Source: Candidatus Dadabacteria bacterium (GTDB taxonomy: Bacteria > Desulfobacterota_D > UBA1144 > Nemesobacterales > Nemesobacteraceae). From it: 64,000 nucleotides of DNA. The stretch spans positions 310,001 to 374,000 of the forward strand of contig CATOTB010000001.1 in assembly GCA_951812945.1 (NCBI GenBank). The letters are read 5' to 3'. Below, piece by piece: positions 41,335 through 50,555 of this stretch. Both the position numbers and the translations under genes were made by a program. The notes under the pieces were generated by a model. That model ran no database searches. It had not been told where the DNA came from and saw only the letters and a program-made list of their open reading frames with translations. The number at the start of each line of letters is the position of its first letter. The first letter of the stretch is position 1.

Positions 41335-42870
41335 ATGATTCAAGCCAGATGGCTTATAATATTTTTTGCCGTTCTCGGTATGTCGATCCCGTCATTCGCC
41401 ATAGACTGGTCGCTTGGCGGATTCCCGAGTTACATGAGAACGAGAACTCGTGTCATTGACAATGCTACTGTCAGCGGTGATAGGATTAATGTTACTGACA
41501 CGACACTCAGGATTACCCCACAGTTGGGCTTAAGCGACGCGGTTACCGTAAGGGCTCAGGTTGATGTTGCGAGCAACATGGTATGGGGTGGCGTTACTAG
41601 CGGTTTCTTTGGTGACAATGACAGCGTGGTGCTTTCAGATTTAAGGCCAGCGGATCGTTTCAGAGGTGCGCTTCTGACAGGAGGCAAGACCTTTGATGAT
41701 GATTTCGGATATTTTAACGTTCGCATGCTTCACGCGGACATAGTTCTTCCGAACAACCTTGGTTTCGTAAGAATAGGACGCCAGCCTTTTGACTGGGGCC
41801 TCGGAATCCTTGCAAACGGCGGACACGACCCGCATTCGGATCTCGGTTTCGTAGTTGACAGGGCTCTTTGGTTAAAGTCCTTCCCGGCGGGTGCCGGAAC
41901 CTTCACTCTGGTTCTCGTGTCCGACGTATTCACTCAGGGAACCAGTTTGTTCGCCAGTTCCGAAGGCACAGGCTATGACATACTTGCCGCAGCCGGTATA
42001 TACAACCAGCAGATGGGAGATGTAAACGTGACCGTGGGAGCGTATGGATTCCCGTATCTGCATCAGAACGACATATTTAGTCCCGCTCTAGGTTACTCTT
42101 GGGATGTTGATCGCACTTCCTTATATGCTGGTCTTCTCGTTCTTAAAGGTTCGAACTGGAGCTTCACGTACGAAGTCCAGATGTTCGGAGGAGGAGAAAT
42201 AGAATTGGGTGATGTAAGTGCGCTATTAAACCAAGACCCAGGAACAACCGATCTTACAGGCTCAGCATGGGATTTTGAGTACGCTTTTGACATGGCGGCC
42301 CGCCTTGAGGTCTATCCTTCAACGATGGCTCAGGTAAGCACCATAGGAGTTGAAGCCGGTTGGGCGCAGGGTGACGATGGTGCTACTCCAGATATTGAAG
42401 GTAATGCTCTTCCGTTCAGCCCTGCCTATAACGTAGACAACCTTCTCTTCAAGCATGTCATTCCGACTATTTACCAGATAGAGGCGAGCGTTATAAACGC
42501 TATCTACGCTAGGGCGTACGCAAACGTGAATCTTGCAGAGAACTTGTCTTTAACTCCTCAGGTTCTGTTTGCTTGGAACGACGAGACTAACGCGGTTTCG
42601 GCTTTTGACAGCGGGCTTTTCGGTACCGGTATCGGGAATCCTGTGGGAGGACCGATTTTCGAAGCTGACAAGTATCTCGGAACCGAGATCGAGGGAACGC
42701 TTAGCTGGATGCTTCATCCGGGCGTAAACCTTGACTTCATCGGAAGCTTGGTACTCGCTGGGGACGGTCTTACAGACCTGCTTGAGCATCAAGGTGCCAC
42801 CAATCCCGATGACACGATCTGGGCGTTTCAGAGTAGGCTGATGGTTTACATCGATCAGTTCATGAAATAA
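41335..42870 (+). CDS. Porin-like outer-membrane beta-barrel protein
   Basis: A 511-aa protein with a signal peptide (1-22, SFA-I) and an Asp/Gly/aromatic alternating pattern typical of outer-membrane barrels: IRIGRQPFDWGLG-like segment, GVEAGWAQGDDG, LSLTPQVLFAWND, and repeated amphipathic strands. No large extra domain is visible. It may be an abundant general porin, as suggested by the strong promoter, ribosome-binding site and terminator. Substrate specificity cannot be inferred, and I do not recognise a named family. Confidence 0.65.
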   Translation: MIQARWLIIFFAVLGMSIPSFAIDWSLGGFPSYMRTRTRVIDNATVSGDRINVTDTTLRITPQLGLSDAVTVRAQVDVASNMVWGGVTSGFFGDNDSVVLSDLRPADRFRGALLTGGKTFDDDFGYFNVRMLHADIVLPNNLGFVRIGRQPFDWGLGILANGGHDPHSDLGFVVDRALWLKSFPAGAGTFTLVLVSDVFTQGTSLFASSEGTGYDILAAAGIYNQQMGDVNVTVGAYGFPYLHQNDIFSPALGYSWDVDRTSLYAGLLVLKGSNWSFTYEVQMFGGGEIELGDVSALLNQDPGTTDLTGSAWDFEYAFDMAARLEVYPSTMAQVSTIGVEAGWAQGDDGATPDIEGNALPFSPAYNVDNLLFKHVIPTIYQIEASVINAIYARAYANVNLAENLSLTPQVLFAWNDETNAVSAFDSGLFGTGIGNPVGGPIFEADKYLGTEIEGTLSWMLHPGVNLDFIGSLVLAGDGLTDLLEHQGATNPDDTIWAFQSRLMVYIDQFMK

Positions 42871-42900
42871 AAACAAATCAAAGCTCACAAAGCTTGAATG

Positions 42901-42937
42901 AAGCGGGCTCCCTAACAAAGGTTGCCCGCTTTTTTTT
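42901..42937 (+). terminator. Rho-independent terminator of the porin-like gene
   Basis: aagcgggc (42901-42908) pairs with gcccgctt (42924-42931) across a 15-nt loop, followed by a T run to 42937. It lies 30 nt after the porin stop. Confidence 0.85.
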
Positions 42938-43104
42938 GCCTTTTTGAAACCGAGAAAGAGGATTTTCCTTGGCTTGGAGTTGGGGTTTTTCATCGTTATT
43001 CCCCATAAACTCAAGAGAAAGAAAAAGCGATGAGCGTTTCAGTTTTTGTGTAAGAAACGAACAAGTCGAAATTTCTGATCTTAGTTCAAAAAGGAGACAT
43101 TTAC

Positions 43105-43509
43105 ATGTATGCAATTCCTTCAGAAGCTGTAACAGCATTCGCAGCGCTCTTGGGTGCAGGCATTGGCGCTTTTCTGACACATAAATACAATCGGAAACGA
43201 GATCATCTGGAACTGAAGCGCGATGTGTTAAGAAGGGTAGCGGGTTATCGTTGGCATTTAACATCTGGTCACCAAAAGTCCGATAGTCCGATTTTCACTG
43301 CGTTAAATGAGATGTCCGTTGTCTTCGCAGGCGATAAAAACGTCGAGTGTGAAATCAAAAGATTTCACGAAACCTTACACCTACGGAGTTTCCGACCCGA
43401 GGACTTGCGTCCCCTATTGGAAGCTATGGCAAAATCAGCTGAGGTTCCACTCAAGGGTTGGAGCGACGACTTATTGAAAAGTCCATTTACCCCTCCCCCT
43501 AGTTCTTAG
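43105..43509 (+). CDS. Small membrane-anchored protein (DUF6680-like)
   Basis: A 134-aa protein with an aaaaggagac ribosome-binding site. One membrane helix (about residues 7-24, AVTAFAALLGAGIGAFL) precedes a basic stretch and a soluble domain with ELKRDVLRRVAGYRWHL, ALNEMSVVFAGDKNVE and a helical C-terminus, which reminds me of DUF6680. Such proteins appear in accessory regions with unknown roles. No partner gene is obvious. Confidence 0.6.
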   Translation: MYAIPSEAVTAFAALLGAGIGAFLTHKYNRKRDHLELKRDVLRRVAGYRWHLTSGHQKSDSPIFTALNEMSVVFAGDKNVECEIKRFHETLHLRSFRPEDLRPLLEAMAKSAEVPLKGWSDDLLKSPFTPPPSS

Positions 43510-43527
43510 AACAGTTGTCGCTATTAC

Positions 43528-44040
43528 TCAGAGACAGTTAATCAGTTTCTCTTTTAACAGGGGCCCCACGGCGGCCTGGGCCGCTTTCAGATAGTACGTG
43601 CTGCTTCCTAAAAAGAGGGGAACCTCCTTAATGCCGTTTGAAAGAGCATAGTTCCAAAGAAAACCCGGAAGGCACTTCTTCCATGTTCCGTAAGCAGGCT
43701 TATCGCTCATCTGCAGGTTGTAGTCCTGAATGCGGCTTAGGGGGTGCAGCGGTCCGTAGAGTGCCGAGAGGATGAGAATCTGGTCATCCTGATTGCTCCG
43801 TGATGAAAGAGCGGGGACGTTTGAGTACAGCGTACCTTTATATCTTTGTACGGCTGGAAGGTAAAGTCCGGATGCGCTCTGTCCGCCAAAGTCCGGTCCC
43901 GGTTCCAGTATCCCGTTCTTTTCGTATTTTCCGGACAGGTATCTTTCGTCCTGGCGAATGCCCGAGAGTACCTTCCTCCTGGTTTCCAGAATGCCGGAGT
44001 AAGTAGCCTCCGAAACTAAACGGCTTAGAGGATCGGGCAC
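43528..44040 (-). CDS. YaaA-like (UPF0246) protein, 5' end damaged
   Basis: The listed 170-aa ORF opens with GTG, but the reading frame is open further upstream and encodes LFLIPCCASKKHNGHSR, the N-terminus expected of this peroxide-stress YaaA-like family. No start codon precedes it in frame; ATG 44112 (MPEK...) would reach it only with one extra A in the seven-A run at 44104-44098. The core (DDQILILSALYGPLHPLSRIQDYNLQMSD) is intact. YaaA lowers free iron under peroxide stress, but homologues also sit in defence-like islands. Confidence 0.65.
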   Translation of the reverse strand: MPDPLSRLVSEATYSGILETRRKVLSGIRQDERYLSGKYEKNGILEPGPDFGGQSASGLYLPAVQRYKGTLYSNVPALSSRSNQDDQILILSALYGPLHPLSRIQDYNLQMSDKPAYGTWKKCLPGFLWNYALSNGIKEVPLFLGSSTYYLKAAQAAVGPLLKEKLINCL

Positions 44041-44387
44041 GGCGGAGCGGGAATGACCGTTATGTTTTTTGGAAGCGCAGCATGGTATCAGAAAGAGTTT
44101 TTTTCAGGCATCGGTTTTTTGCTGGCTCTTTGCGGTTTGGGTAAACAGAAGGTGCGTACCGCCTTTTAAGGCGAGAAGCTTGTTTTTTAACCACGCCTAT
44201 AGTTCAGCCTGAAAAAGTAACATATCAGGCTTAGCCGGTAAAGAAGTCTCTCGGTTTCCCGAAGGTGAGCAGTTATTCTGTATTTCCTGCCGGAATTGTT
44301 TAAGATGATTATTTTTCTTCATAAACAATATGCTTAGGAGTGATTTAATCAAGAAGGGCTGATAAAGATGTTGGACGGGAGTTTAAG
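44041..44387. promoter_or_regulatory. Intergenic region before the two-gene module
   Basis: The left ~70 bp are the damaged 5' end of the YaaA-like gene. An inverted repeat attgttta (44295-44302) and taaacaat (44322-44329) lies about 60 bp before the 44388 start and could be an operator or leader stem. No gene is seen in the remainder. Confidence 0.35.
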
Positions 44388-45155
44388 ATGAACGACCCTC
44401 ACGTGGTGGCGCTGATTTACGGCATTGAGCATGGTGCTTCTGTGGACTACGAAGAAGCGGAGCCTTTTGTCCGGGAAGAATCGGCGTTTCGCCTTGAGGT
44501 TAAAGACAAGAAGGCTCGATTCGAGTTAAAGGATCACTACGCCGAGGAATCAGCCGCACGCGAATCAATCAAAGAATATATCCGCGTATGGGAATTTGAC
44601 GCCTGCCTGAATAACGGCCCTGATTCATTTAAGTTGAGATTCGACGAATCGGAGATTGAAGACCGAAATCCAACGCCAGGCAAGGTAAGTATCCGCGCGA
44701 GCTTTAGAGCTGGAGTTCCAACTTTTTCTGTCTCAGTCACTTGCAGAGTCCGCAAATATCCTTCACCGCCGTCAGGCCTTGCCATTAATCCCGATGTTCA
44801 GACAATGTATGATCGGTATATGAATTATCTTCAAGGCCGTGAGCCGTTATCAGGCCTGGTTTTTTTCTGCCTTACCGTTCTTGAGAATTTGGCGGGAGGG
44901 CGAAAAGCAGCTGCCCGAAAGTACCAGATTGCAAAGGGAGTGCTTAGAGAAATCGGTTATCTGTGTTCAGAGAAAGGAGGACCTGAAGCGAGAAAGGCGG
45001 AGGGAGTTACCAAAGAATTGACACAAGAAGAACGCCGTTTTCTGGATCAGGCAATCAAGAAGATTATCCGCCGGGTGGCGGAAAGAACTTGCAGCCCGAC
45101 GGCGGAACTCGACAAAATTTCATTATCCGATTTGAAAAACATAAAGCCGGGCTGA
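44388..45155 (+). CDS. Unrecognised 255-aa protein, first gene of a two-gene module
   Basis: The N-terminal half (residues 1-125) is acidic and beta-rich (FRLEVKDKKARFELKD, KVSIRASFRAGVPTFSVSV); the C-terminal half is helical with a Lys/Arg-rich end (QEERRFLDQAIKKIIRRVAE). No signal peptide, membrane segment or catalytic motif is evident. I do not recognise the family. It precedes the 777-aa protein by 50 nt on the same strand, with no other gene between, so they probably act together; a sensor or specificity role is only a guess. Confidence 0.55.
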   Translation: MNDPHVVALIYGIEHGASVDYEEAEPFVREESAFRLEVKDKKARFELKDHYAEESAARESIKEYIRVWEFDACLNNGPDSFKLRFDESEIEDRNPTPGKVSIRASFRAGVPTFSVSVTCRVRKYPSPPSGLAINPDVQTMYDRYMNYLQGREPLSGLVFFCLTVLENLAGGRKAAARKYQIAKGVLREIGYLCSEKGGPEARKAEGVTKELTQEERRFLDQAIKKIIRRVAERTCSPTAELDKISLSDLKNIKPG

Positions 45156-45205
45156 CGCGGCGTTCCCGTATGTTGTCTTGATCAGCGCAAGGTAGAGAAA
45201 AAGCA

Positions 45206-47539
45206 ATGAGTGTTTCAGTGGAAATAAAGACGCGCCCTATCAGGCTCGCTTTTCTGGTTGACCCGAATAATTCCGAGCAGGTGGGAGAGGCGATTCGGCT
45301 GAGTTCTACTCTCTGGGGAGGTGCTTATTTTCCGATCATCGAGCTTCACAAAAGGATTCCGGCAGCCTGGAAGGAACCGTTATCGGAAGATCTGCCTACG
45401 GAACATCCCTTGGCCAGAAGCGTCGTCCTCGGCCATATCGATGTCTTTGATCCCGATTTCCTTGTCCAGCTTTCAAAAAAAAGTATTCCTCGATATATCC
45501 GCGACCTGGGAATAAGGATGGTAAAACCCGAAGATCTCTGGGGTGACTTGAATGATGATGGTGGACCTTCTCCCGGTTTGGGTATAGGCCTGTTTGAAGT
45601 CATTGACAGGATTCTTGAAGAAGACTCCCCGGGTATCAGGATAGCTTTTCCGAAGAAAACCCATGAATTGTCGCTTTTCTGGGCAAGCGTTTTCGGAGAC
45701 ATCTCGGATGAGTTTGATCCTTTGCTTGAATATTACCGCCAGGAACGGTTAGAAGTTTCCAGAAGCTTTCTCAGCAATGAAAATGCCCTCGGTTACATGG
45801 CAGCCCCGAACATCCTGTTTCCACTCCGTGCGGTCAGCCGCTATATGCGTATCTGCGGTCCTGTTTCCGACGGGATCCCTAATATCTTTTTCATGGACGG
45901 GAAAAAGGTCGGAGACATAGTTGATTTCTGGAACTTGCGCGCCATGGGGAAACCGATTTTGCCGGTTCCAAGGCAGCTAAAAGAAGACCCCAAACTGAAA
46001 AAGGCCGTTAACCGCTTTTTGAAGTGGCCGCCCCCCGGTGAAGATTCGACACATGGTGCGCAAATTCCAAGCCCAGTCGCCAGAATGCTCAGGGCGCGAA
46101 GCTGTTCAGTGGAAGAGATGCGGGGGTACGCAGGCGTTTTTGACAGTGGTTCTCTGGAGCTTAACTACGCATATCCGAAAATCTGGAGCGCGGGATCAAA
46201 CGATGCCATTCCATGCGATGTATATGGAGAGGATGGGAGTTTGACAAACCCAACTGATACGCCGGAAGAACAGAAGAGGATTCGTCCGGCGCTCCCGGAA
46301 TTCAGATTCTCTAAACACCGAAGATATATTTGCGCGAACGAGATTACAATCGATTCTTTCTGGGGTAACGAGCTTGTTGCGGAAGCCTTCCCTAGGTTCT
46401 CCGGTGAGAATTTTGCCCGCGCCGTTTCAGGGTCGAACTTTCGGACAAAGGACTGGCGTGGCGGTAGAAACGGATTGGTCAGGTTAGTGGGGAATAACTT
46501 TGACCGGCCGCGCGAAATACCATCATCGGAGAGGGTCTTTTTCGCTTGGCTTAAGGATCTCGGTTGGAAGGTCGAGCTGTCATCTTCGGGACTGCTTGCG
46601 AAGCGTATACATGAAAGGCTCGGGAATTCCGTTTCCCGTCTCAAGGACAGGAAACTGCTCGGCTTGCTTGAACATATGAACGGCGGTTCCGTGAGGCCGG
46701 ATGGAACTCCGATCGATGGAAGTAAAATCAGCCATGAAAGGGAAATGTCCGTTGCCGTAGTGAAGAGCAAACTTAAAACAAAAAGACGGGGCGGGAAAAG
46801 TCTTTACGATTACGTTACTCAAAAAGGGTTTTTCCGGCTTGGAGCGCGCGTCAAGTGCCCGAACTGTTCTAGGCATTCATGGTACTCTCTTGAAAGCATC
46901 GGGGATTCGCTTTCCTGCCCCAAGTGCCTTGACGCCTTCCCCGCCGTCGGAAATCTTGACGCCGGGGGAAAGGACCCTTGGTACTACAGGACGGCCGGTC
47001 CGTTCAGCATCCCGAATTACGCGGACGGGGCCTACTCGGTTTTGCTCACGCTGAATTTTTTTAGCCCGCTCAGGCTTATAAGCCACGATTTCCGAATTAC
47101 TCCCGTAATGAGTTTTCAGGCCGAATCTCCTGACGGCAAGACGATGGAAGCCGACTTCGCCGCATTCTGGCAGGGCGACCCCTCGGAGAGGAAAGAGAAA
47201 CTTCTTCTCGGCGAATGCAAGACGTACGGAAAATTCGAGAATAAGGATTTTAAAAGAATGCGAAATTTTTCTAAAGCCTTTCCGAATCCCGTGCTTGTGT
47301 TCAGTACGCTGAGGGAATCCTTGGAAGACGGAGAAAGAAAAAAAATTGCCCAATTGGCTTCGACCGTCCCGGTGATGGTTTTGACCGCTAGGGAGCTTTG
47401 TTCCTATTCCGGGGTTGATGATGCCAAGGTGAGCCAAGGCAGTCGAAGTCTTGATTACGGGTCGAGCTTGGCTGATATCTGCCGCATTACTCAGATATCT
47501 TATGTCGGGCTTGGGGACGGCAAGCATACTGACAAATGA
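45206..47539 (+). CDS. Large protein with zinc ribbon and PD-(D/E)XK-like nuclease motif
   Basis: A 777-aa protein of unknown family. The N-terminal 500 residues show no known domain (IRLAFLVDPNNSEQVGEAIR near the start). A four-Cys zinc ribbon follows (VKCPNCSRHSWYS ... LSCPKC, about 553-580), then a restriction-endonuclease-fold pattern: MEADFAAFWQ (acidic residue), a strand, and LLLGECKTYGKF (E-x-K) near residue 672, followed by MRNFSKAFPNPVLVFSTL. The architecture suggests a DNA- or RNA-cutting effector of a defence system. Walker motifs and a helicase are absent. Confidence 0.6.
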   Translation: MSVSVEIKTRPIRLAFLVDPNNSEQVGEAIRLSSTLWGGAYFPIIELHKRIPAAWKEPLSEDLPTEHPLARSVVLGHIDVFDPDFLVQLSKKSIPRYIRDLGIRMVKPEDLWGDLNDDGGPSPGLGIGLFEVIDRILEEDSPGIRIAFPKKTHELSLFWASVFGDISDEFDPLLEYYRQERLEVSRSFLSNENALGYMAAPNILFPLRAVSRYMRICGPVSDGIPNIFFMDGKKVGDIVDFWNLRAMGKPILPVPRQLKEDPKLKKAVNRFLKWPPPGEDSTHGAQIPSPVARMLRARSCSVEEMRGYAGVFDSGSLELNYAYPKIWSAGSNDAIPCDVYGEDGSLTNPTDTPEEQKRIRPALPEFRFSKHRRYICANEITIDSFWGNELVAEAFPRFSGENFARAVSGSNFRTKDWRGGRNGLVRLVGNNFDRPREIPSSERVFFAWLKDLGWKVELSSSGLLAKRIHERLGNSVSRLKDRKLLGLLEHMNGGSVRPDGTPIDGSKISHEREMSVAVVKSKLKTKRRGGKSLYDYVTQKGFFRLGARVKCPNCSRHSWYSLESIGDSLSCPKCLDAFPAVGNLDAGGKDPWYYRTAGPFSIPNYADGAYSVLLTLNFFSPLRLISHDFRITPVMSFQAESPDGKTMEADFAAFWQGDPSERKEKLLLGECKTYGKFENKDFKRMRNFSKAFPNPVLVFSTLRESLEDGERKKIAQLASTVPVMVLTARELCSYSGVDDAKVSQGSRSLDYGSSLADICRITQISYVGLGDGKHTDK

Positions 47540-47853
47540 TTTATTCCTGCAGAGGTTTCCCTGGCTTGATTTCACGCGGTCGGATGCGTATTCCCATGAA
47601 GCTTGAACCTCTCTATTCTTCGGGGGAATTATACACCTAACTCACGTTGTCACAGCGAGATTAGAAGTGGATCCTGAAATTTAGACAACTGCTTAAGGGT
47701 ATTTCTTTAGTATATTAATCAAGTACAAGGATATACACGATGAGAGGTAAAAGGCGGGATATGGGAGGAACTGAAAGAGAAAATAGATGAAAGGTTTCCG
47801 CTACCGATACTGGTTGAATTGGCAATGAATATGTTGTGTAGGGAGGAAGGATT
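47540..47853. other. Intergenic region with a possible broken small gene
   Basis: A 314-bp gap. From about 47744 to the TGA at 47855-47857 one frame reads GGIWEELKEKIDERFPLP and onward, without a start codon; its stop overlaps the GTG of the next gene (GTGA). ATG 47740 (MRGKRRD) is in another frame, so a frameshifted small gene is possible. No clear promoter was seen. Confidence 0.3.
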
Positions 47854-48195
47854 GTGAGTGATGTTTATTTAAATGTTCTTGGTAGTGTTTTGGGGGGATT
47901 TATTGCGGTGGTGTTTCTTGAGATTTTGAATTTCATCCGAAAGTCTTATTTTTCTTGTTTGGTATTATGGGACATGGTGTCCACTTACCAAAATGTCAAG
48001 GATTCTAAGAAAGCCGAATCACTTCACACAGGGGAGAGCTTTGGTTTTTCAGATTTCCGAATCTACCAGATTAATGAGTTGGTTCACCACTTGGCGATTT
48101 GGCGCTCCACGGCCAAGACATATCCTTTATATCGAAACGTTTCAAGTCTAATCTATGAAATGAGGCGTTTGCGCTGTAGCGATTTTCAGGGTTGA
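47854..48195 (+). CDS. Small membrane protein of unknown function, possibly truncated
   Basis: A 113-aa ORF starting at GTG after ggaggaagg. Residues 4-25 form a hydrophobic segment (LNVLGSVLGGFIAVVFLEIL); the rest is a soluble helical region (FSDFRIYQINELVHHLAIWR). It ends close to the transposase unit, so its C-terminus may have been cut by that insertion. I do not recognise a family. Confidence 0.45.
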   Translation: MSDVYLNVLGSVLGGFIAVVFLEILNFIRKSYFSCLVLWDMVSTYQNVKDSKKAESLHTGESFGFSDFRIYQINELVHHLAIWRSTAKTYPLYRNVSSLIYEMRRLRCSDFQG

Positions 48196-48376
48196 GGTTT
48201 CCGGAACCAAAGCGGCGGCAGCCCGTATTCCGGCAATCCCAAAGCCATATTACCCGATTCAGACGGAATGCGCCGACGATTTCCCCCAGAATCGCCAGTC
48301 CCGACCAACCGCGGACGCACCAGCCCCCTCTGGGTCAGCTTCTGTTTAAATTGTTTTGTGAACCGGCAGAGAACCC

Positions 48377-49843
48377 CTACCCCGTATCGGCGTAACACCC
48401 CGACACAAGCGACCTCATGCACTCGGGCCTCCCCGCCTTTATGTGACCAACGCCAAGCGCCATCATCACCGCGAGCGCCAAACCCACCCGGGCCGTCATT
48501 TTCGCCTTGCCCCTGATAAAGTGTTTTTCGAACCCAAAGCTGTTGTCTATCCTTGAGTTTATACGCTCTATGGCGTTTCTGCGCTTGTATGCGCGCCGCC
48601 ACGTCACGCTGCTCCGCGGGGTGGGAGTAAAAATACGACGGTCACGCTCAAGAGGCACCCGGACCACCCTGCCGTAACCGTTGGTCACGCACCCCGCGTC
48701 ACCGTGACACTTCTTCCAGCCCTTACAGCCCAGACCGTACGCAGCCGCGGGACAGCGGAACTTCAAAGTGTCCCGGCCCGATTCAAAACCGCTAAACGCC
48801 ATCTTGCGCTCCACACCGCTTACAGGACACCGACACCACACCTCGGCACGCTCCGTGTAGAAGATATTGCCGTGAACACTGCCAAGAGGCCTCATTATCT
48901 TCTGCCCCTCAACATAACTCTTTGCCTGCTTCTCCTGTCTCCAAAACCCCCTGCTGTCTATAATGGGACGGATAAGGTAATCGTCCCACAACTTCTTCTT
49001 CAAAGCTGCGCTGTCAAGCCCCTTGTCAGCGCTCAGGTATCTGCATCTGTTCTTCAACCCAGGTTCTTTCCCAAACAAAAACTCCGTCATTCTGTCAAGC
49101 TCCCCTGCCTCGGAAACACAAGCCCTGGTCAGACTGAAGGCAACCGGCAACTCGTACTTGGTGTCCGCTATTATATGAAGCCTGTAACCAAACCAGGTCT
49201 TTATCTTCGTCCACGCCTTGGCGTTTGAGTCAACCCCGGAGTATTCATGCTTCCCCCAGTCCGCCTCGGGGTCCGATGTTTCACCTGTCCTGCGGCTGCG
49301 CTGTCCCGTGGAGTGGCTTTCTATGGCCTTGCCGTCATACCCCAGGTTCTCACCGAAGTCACCCAGCAGTTCCATCAGTTCCCCCCTCATTGTGTCAATC
49401 ATCTTTGAGACCACTGCCCGCTGCTCTTCCAGGCTGACTACGTTTGAGAGGAAGCGGGAGAAGTTGGAGCTTTTGGGAGCGGGACTGCGGGGAGGAGAGT
49501 CTATGGCTATAACCCCGGCCCTGCCTTCACTCGGTTCAATTCTGTGCCTTGGGCGGCTTTGCAGGGGCACGGAGGAGAATCCGCACGCGCAAAGCAGCGA
49601 TGAGTTGCGGTTAAGCTCCCGTATGAGGGACTCAACAGATTCGTGCCCGAAAACTATTCCCGCTATCAAGGCTCTCCACATCGCCGCCACAGGGTATTCG
49701 TTGCGGCCGTTGCCCCGCATCTCCGAAAGAGCGTTGATGATTTCTGTGTCGGGCAGGGCGTGGAGAACAAGCTCAAGACGTCTGAGGTCGGAGAGTTTAT
49801 CGACTTGTTCCCAGGAAAATGGTAGATTAGTTTCTGTCGCCAT
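48377..49843 (-). CDS. DDE transposase (IS5/IS1182-like)
   Basis: A 488-aa transposase with a DUF772-like N-terminus (DTEIINALSEMRGNGRNEYPV, then WRALIAGIVFGHESVESLIREL) and a DDE_Tnp_1-type core: LGYDGKAIESHS (first Asp), YLSADKGLDSAALKKKL (second Asp) and RRNAIERINSRIDNSFGF (Glu). A Cys-rich insertion (CRCPVSGVERK, CPAAAYGLGCKGWKKC) lies before the last motif. The gene is full-length and looks intact. Exact terminal repeats could not be identified on either side. Confidence 0.8.
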   Translation of the reverse strand: MATETNLPFSWEQVDKLSDLRRLELVLHALPDTEIINALSEMRGNGRNEYPVAAMWRALIAGIVFGHESVESLIRELNRNSSLLCACGFSSVPLQSRPRHRIEPSEGRAGVIAIDSPPRSPAPKSSNFSRFLSNVVSLEEQRAVVSKMIDTMRGELMELLGDFGENLGYDGKAIESHSTGQRSRRTGETSDPEADWGKHEYSGVDSNAKAWTKIKTWFGYRLHIIADTKYELPVAFSLTRACVSEAGELDRMTEFLFGKEPGLKNRCRYLSADKGLDSAALKKKLWDDYLIRPIIDSRGFWRQEKQAKSYVEGQKIMRPLGSVHGNIFYTERAEVWCRCPVSGVERKMAFSGFESGRDTLKFRCPAAAYGLGCKGWKKCHGDAGCVTNGYGRVVRVPLERDRRIFTPTPRSSVTWRRAYKRRNAIERINSRIDNSFGFEKHFIRGKAKMTARVGLALAVMMALGVGHIKAGRPECMRSLVSGCYADTG

Positions 49844-49904
49844 GGGTTTTTTCCTCCTTCGGGAGAGATTTTTGTCGTCAACTTAAATTCTAACCCATGG
49901 CGAC
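49836..49904 (-). promoter_or_regulatory. Inverted repeat enclosing the transposase ribosome-binding site and start
   Basis: gtcgccatgggtt (49836-49848) and aacccatggcgac (49892-49904) are perfect 13-bp inverses. In the transcript the second arm contains the ATG and the loop carries ggagga, so folding would bury the start codon. Insertion sequences use such hairpins to block translation from read-through mRNA. Confidence 0.65.
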
Positions 49905-50132
49905 ATTAAAACAAGTGATATCAGAAGGTTACTTGTGTTTTTGCCCCCCCCCTGCCGTTCGCCTCAACTGATTTTGTCTTGGGGTGGAATTCTCGGTTCC
50001 TGGCGTGAATCAGGCGGTTTTCAAGGGTTTTTATGGAAATTATGGGGTAAAAAGTTTTTTGCGCCTTCACAAAACCCTTGCCCTATATGCACATAGCCGA
50101 CTACGCAAAGGCCTCATGAAATAGAATGTTTT

Positions 50133-50555
50133 ATGAGTTTCATGAAGATACCAAACATCGACTGTGAAAAAGATGAGGACAGGTTCAGGAATTTGCACAG
50201 TTCGGAAATAAATGGCGTTATAACCCGGGTGCTTCATGAATTAGAGATTGTCAACAATATTTACTATAAAAAGTTGAGAAAATGGGAAAAGTTTTTTACA
50301 AAAAAGGAAAAAAGAGAGAAGGCTAAGGAAGTTTTAAAGAGGCATAGTGGGGAGGTGGCTATTGTGTTTCCAAATAAGTTTGCAGAAAGGTTTTCTGCTG
50401 GAATACGTTCTAAGGGGCTTTCCTTCAGCAGTGGTGTCATCCTTCCCCGCACACATACATTTGGGAAGCAAAAACAAGACGCTGGCCGGTTTTGGGAACA
50501 GAAACAAAAAACTAATAGGTTTTGGGAACAGAAACAAGGCACTGGGAAATCCTGA
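50133..50555 (+). CDS. Unrecognised 140-aa basic protein with C-terminal FWEQKQ repeats
   Basis: Residues 1-75 are Lys/Glu-rich helix (YYKKLRKWEKFFTKKEKREKAKEVL is the core, in part), followed by a short hydrophobic-polar region and a tail in which FWEQKQ is repeated (GRFWEQKQ, NRFWEQKQ), encoded by tandem copies of ttttgggaacagaaacaa at about 50495-50537. No family is recognised. The repeat suggests slippage. The flanking 50556-50832 region holds nothing identifiable. Confidence 0.4.
   Translation: MSFMKIPNIDCEKDEDRFRNLHSSEINGVITRVLHELEIVNNIYYKKLRKWEKFFTKKEKREKAKEVLKRHSGEVAIVFPNKFAERFSAGIRSKGLSFSSGVILPRTHTFGKQKQDAGRFWEQKQKTNRFWEQKQGTGKS

Noticed and set aside
48196..50110. Terminal inverted repeats of the DDE transposon around 48377-49843
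   Set aside because: I compared both flanks by eye and found no convincing matching ends, so the element borders are left undefined.
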